Assembly: GCA_964403795.1 (NCBI GenBank)
Contig: CAYOHP010000086.1
Location: 1-26,026, forward strand
Direction of reading: 5' to 3'
From: CAYOHP01 sp964403795 [NCBI: uncultured bacterium]
GTDB lineage: Bacteria > Muiribacteriota > UBA6191 > CAZXTJ01
Length of the DNA stretch: 26,026 bases
Numbering within the stretch: the first letter of the stretch is position 1; every line of letters starts with the position of its first letter. Shown here in pieces: positions 23,253 through 26,026 of the stretch. The notes under the pieces are model-generated. The model was not told the DNA's origin and did not search any database. It saw only the letters and a program-made list of their open reading frames with translations. A program made the translations under genes and the position numbers.

Positions 23253-25678
23253 ACCAGGAGCCGGCTCCAGGGTCCGGGGTTGCGCGCCGCCCTCTCGGAG
23301 GGAGGCACCAGGGGAGAGGGCCGAGCGCCCGTGCGGAGCAGGAGTTCCGAGCCCGCCGGTACCCGGTCGACTCCCTTGGCGAGGAAGAGCCGGAACACCG
23401 AGCCCGAGGGGCCGTCGTCCACGGCCAGGGCGTCCCCCAGCCATTCGTGGCCGCCACCGGGGAGGCCCGCCAGGACGGCGTACTCGGCGCCCCGACGGGT
23501 CCGGACCGAGGGGAGGTGGAGCAAGAGCCCCGGGGGCGGATCGACGACCCGGGGATCATGGCGGATGGCCGCGAAGATCTCCTCGATCCGACGCCGGCCG
23601 GCCCGCCACAGGAAGGGGAGCGGGAACAGGAGGAGGAGGGCCAGGGCCCGCTGGGGGGGGCGGGAGACCTCCACGAGACGAGGTGCGAGGCGGGCCGCGA
23701 GAGCTTCGAGACGGGTGGCAGGTGCCTCCGGCCCCAGGCCGCGCCGGGCCAGGTCCTCGGGATCGGCGATCGGCCAGACCGCCACCAGGCCGGCGAGGCC
23801 GAGCGTGAGCAGGGTGGCGAGCAGGCGGAAGACCCCGCCCGGGAGCTCCCCGAGGTAGATCTCGCCGAGGCCCGGGAGCAGGGCGGAGAGGCTCGCCGCC
23901 AGGTCCTCGTCCCGGGTGCGGGCCTGCTGCAGCCCGGCGCGCAGCTCGGCGGCCAGTTCGTCCCCTGAGTGGTCGCGCCGGGCCGGGGGCGGTTCCAGAT
24001 CGGGCGGGATCGGGAGGCTGCGGACCGGTTCGGGGAGACGCCCCGTGTCTCGGGTCGGCCGAGGCGGCGGTGGGCGAGGCGGGGAGGCCGCCGGCTCCTC
24101 CCCCGATTCGAGGTCGACGATCTCGTCCTGGCCGGGGCCAGGGGTCGGCGCGGGGGCCTGGCTCCCGGGGAGGAACCCGGCCTCCTCGACCGGCACTTCC
24201 GGGAAGCCGGCATCGGCACCTGGATTCGAAGGGGATCCGGGCGTCGCCGCAGGGGCGTCCTCGAAGGACTCCGGGAGGGGCTCGGGAATCGGGGGCGGAG
24301 GCGTCGGCTCGGGCGCGGGGACCGGCTCCGGTCCCTCCGGGGCGTCGAACGCGACGGGGTCCATGGGGCCGAGCGAGAGATCGGGGGAGGTCTCGACGGG
24401 TGGTGGGGAGGGCTCCCTTCCTTCCCCCGGCTCCGGCGGAGGAGGGGGAAGGACGGGAGGACGCGGCGGCCGTGCCACCCGCAGGAAGGCCAGGAAGGCC
24501 CGGGCGAAGAGATGGTCCTCGTGGAGCGCGGCCGTCTCCTGCACCACTTCCATGGCCTCATCGGTCTTGGAGAGCGCGTGGAGCGCCATGGCGTAGTCGA
24601 TGTCGGCATCCGGGCCGGGCGCATGACGGCGCGCCATGTCGAAGGCGGCCCGGGCGTCCTCGGAGCGGCCCATCTCCACCAGGATGCGGGCCTGGGTGAG
24701 CCAGGCGTCGGCCCGGTCCGGGCGGAGCTCCAGGGCCTTGTGGGTGCGGGAGAGGGCCTGGTCATGGCGACCGGCATGCAGCAGTCGCCGGGCCAGGTCC
24801 AGCTGGGAGTCGGCGGGCTCCGGGAGGAAGGCGACGCGATCCTCCTCGCCGGCCGTCGCCTTCAGCTGGATCAGCTCGTCGAGGAGGTGGCGGGAGGTGG
24901 CGGGACGGTCCTCGGGATGGCGCTGGACGAGGCGGTGCACCAGGGCCGAGAGCCCGGCCGGGATCTCCCGACGCAGGTGCGAGGGAGGCAGGATCTCGGA
25001 GCGGAGCTGGAACTCGGTGATCTCGAGCAGGCCCGAGCCCTGGATGGCCCGGGTGCCGGTGAGGAGCTCATGGAAGAGGAGGCCGAGGCTGTAGAGATCG
25101 GAGCGCTCGTCGACGGGGCGGCCCTGGTTCTGCTCGGGACTCGAGTAGGCGAAGGTGCCCATGATGGTGCCGGTGCGGGTGCGCAGCAGGTCGTCGGCGA
25201 CCTGGGCGATGCCGAAGTCGAAGAGCTTGATGCCGCCGGTGTCCTCCATCATCACGTTGCGAGGCTGGAGGTCGCGGTGGAGGACGCCCTTCGAGTGGAT
25301 GTGGAAGAGGGCGGCGGTCAGGGCCTCCATGATCCGGACCACCGTGGGCACCGGGAGACCGTGGGGGTGGCGGAGCAGCAGCTCGTCGAGGGGCTGGCCG
25401 CGCACCAGCTCCATGGCGAGGAAGCAGGCATCGGGGCCGGCGGCTCCCTCCAGGAAGCGCACCACGTGGGGATGGTGCAGGCGCTGGTGGATCGCCACCT
25501 CGCGGCGGAAGCGCTGCTGGTAGTCCTCCTCGTCCCAGAGCTCCTCGAGCAGGGTCTTCAGGGCCACGAAGCGGCGACCGTCGGAGGTCAACGCCAGGTG
25601 GACGAGGCTCATCCCTCCCGAGGCGTACTCGCGGAAGACCCAGTACGAGCCGAACGGCTGGAGCGGTCGGATCCGCAT
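23249..25678 (-). CDS. Ser/Thr protein kinase with TPRs, Pro-rich linker and membrane-associated C-terminus
   Basis: 809 aa from ATG (complement of 25676-25678). A complete kinase domain occupies ~11-270: glycine loop YASGGMSLV, VALK (Lys41), HRDLQPRN (H134-R-D136, N141), DFG (154-156), activation segment with several Thr (RTRTGTIMGTFAYSSPEQ) and SDLYSLGLLFHELLTG. TPR-like repeats follow at ~300-420 (LLHAGRHDQALSRTHKALEL and similar). A long Pro/Glu-rich disordered linker runs to ~590. The C-terminal region has LPGLGEIYLGELPGG plus a hydrophobic helix (~615-637), like TM2-type membrane domains, and a second hydrophobic segment (~677-692, LALLLLFPLPFLW). A ~100-residue beta-rich tail follows. 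It is predicted to be an active, membrane-tethered kinase, and the natural writer for the FHA readers nearby. Confidence 0.9.
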   Translation of the reverse strand: MRIRPLQPFGSYWVFREYASGGMSLVHLALTSDGRRFVALKTLLEELWDEEDYQQRFRREVAIHQRLHHPHVVRFLEGAAGPDACFLAMELVRGQPLDELLLRHPHGLPVPTVVRIMEALTAALFHIHSKGVLHRDLQPRNVMMEDTGGIKLFDFGIAQVADDLLRTRTGTIMGTFAYSSPEQNQGRPVDERSDLYSLGLLFHELLTGTRAIQGSGLLEITEFQLRSEILPPSHLRREIPAGLSALVHRLVQRHPEDRPATSRHLLDELIQLKATAGEEDRVAFLPEPADSQLDLARRLLHAGRHDQALSRTHKALELRPDRADAWLTQARILVEMGRSEDARAAFDMARRHAPGPDADIDYAMALHALSKTDEAMEVVQETAALHEDHLFARAFLAFLRVARPPRPPVLPPPPPEPGEGREPSPPPVETSPDLSLGPMDPVAFDAPEGPEPVPAPEPTPPPPIPEPLPESFEDAPAATPGSPSNPGADAGFPEVPVEEAGFLPGSQAPAPTPGPGQDEIVDLESGEEPAASPPRPPPPRPTRDTGRLPEPVRSLPIPPDLEPPPARRDHSGDELAAELRAGLQQARTRDEDLAASLSALLPGLGEIYLGELPGGVFRLLATLLTLGLAGLVAVWPIADPEDLARRGLGPEAPATRLEALAARLAPRLVEVSRPPQRALALLLLFPLPFLWRAGRRRIEEIFAAIRHDPRVVDPPPGLLLHLPSVRTRRGAEYAVLAGLPGGGHEWLGDALAVDDGPSGSVFRLFLAKGVDRVPAGSELLLRTGARPSPLVPPSERAARNPGPWSRLLV

Positions 25679-25685
25679 CCCGGCG

Positions 25686-25691
25686 AGTGTA
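25686..25691 (-). promoter_or_regulatory. Possible -10 element giving a leaderless kinase transcript
   Basis: On the minus strand TACACT ends 7 bases before the kinase ATG, and no Shine-Dalgarno sequence lies in the seven-base gap (CGCCGGG). A TANNNT box at this spacing is typical of leaderless transcripts in several GC-rich bacteria. No convincing -35 box is seen. Confidence 0.35.
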
Positions 25692-25753
25692 GCCCCGGGC
25701 CCGGCAAGGCCCCCGGAACCGTCGCGCCCGGACAAAAGGGGCGACCGGGTCCC

Positions 25754-25784
25754 GTCACGGGGTGGGGGATCCCTCCCCCGTGAC
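25754..25784. repeat. 31-bp near-perfect palindrome at the repeat-array border
   Basis: GTCACGGGG at the left arm mirrors CCCCCGTGAC at the right around GGGATCCC. The right half matches the last ~21 bp of the 121-bp unit, so this is probably a truncated, inverted junction at the edge of the tandem array upstream of the kinase gene. Confidence 0.65.
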
Positions 25785-25785
25785 C

Positions 25786-26026
25786 ACGGCCGGACACCCG
25801 GCCCGTGCGAGGCTCGAACCGTCGTCTCCCCGCTCCACCCGTGCGAGGGAGCCCGCGACTCCCTCGTTCGGCCGGAGGGGGTCCGGGGGATCCCTCCCCC
25901 GTGACCACGGCCGGACACCCAGCCCGTGCGAGGCTCGAACCGTCGTCTCCCCGTTCCACCCATGCGAGGGGGCCCGCGACTCCCTCGTTCGGCCGGAGGG
26001 GGTCCGGGGGATCCCTCCCCCGTGAC
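25786..26026. repeat. Tandem 121-bp repeats, running off the window end
   Basis: Two consecutive units start at 25786 and 25907 (both ACGGCCGGACACCC). They differ at only about four positions over 120 bases. The second is cut one base short by the window end, so the array probably continues. Each unit contains several stems: GGCCG/CCGGCC near its start, GACTCCCTC/GAGGGGGTC later, and GGGGGATCCCTCCCCC near its end. The unit length is not a multiple of three and no gene signals are present, so it is noncoding. A diverged single unit of identical length lies at 10274-10394. Confidence 0.9.

Noticed and set aside
25800-25850. tRNA T-loop-like GGTTCGAGCC on the minus strand of the 121-bp repeat
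   Set aside because: No acceptor or anticodon stem can be built around it, and it recurs in every unit of the repeat.

Overview
This is a very GC-rich (roughly 70% by eye) bacterial segment, densely packed and with strong G/C third-position bias. The bias produces long spurious antisense frames, which I have left out. The host looks like a diderm (Gram-negative-type) bacterium: there is a predicted outer-membrane beta-barrel and an OmpA-type peptidoglycan-binding domain. It also carries a rich set of eukaryotic-type signalling proteins (Ser/Thr kinases, pseudokinases, a PP2C phosphatase, FHA proteins). That mix fits Planctomycetota, Myxococcota, Acidobacteriota or a GC-rich uncultured phylum. 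The phylum cannot be fixed from these data.

Layout. 1-4581 (+): three tightly coupled genes, namely a helical-repeat protein cut by the window start, a secreted protein of unknown function and a small penicillin-binding transpeptidase. 4536-6404 (-): a beta-barrel protein converging on and overlapping them. 6515-7072 (+): a dCTP-deaminase homologue whose expected catalytic Glu is Gly. 7122-8613 (-): a secreted dodecapeptide-repeat protein overlapping a GH114-type glycosidase. 8711-10258 (+): a pseudokinase with a C-terminal region resembling a decayed histidine-kinase ATPase. 10274-10558: one 121-bp dispersed repeat unit abutted by a 164-bp palindromic MITE-like element.

10556-18972 (-) is the centre of interest: a seven-gene run that starts with a PspA/IM30 homologue. 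It continues with a membrane-anchored ABC substrate-binding/OmpA fusion, an SsuC/TauC-type permease, its ATPase, a membrane coiled-coil protein, a Ycf46-like AAA+ ATPase and a secreted TPR protein. Divergently, 19175-22066 (+) encodes a zinc-ribbon/FHA protein, a pseudokinase/zinc-ribbon/FHA protein and a PP2C phosphatase. Converging on that are two overlapping Ser/Thr kinase genes (22083-25678, -). The window ends in tandem 121-bp repeats (25786-26026).

Interpretation (inference). The PspA operon and the divergent phospho-signalling operon share one 202-bp intergenic region and probably form one envelope-stress or envelope-transport system under Ser/Thr phosphorylation control. PspA, the AAA+ protein and the coiled-coil protein would act at the inner membrane. 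The SBP-OmpA fusion would link a permease to peptidoglycan. The kinases and PP2C would write and erase phospho-Thr marks, and the FHA proteins would read them. I know the individual families but do not recognise this combination as a named system.
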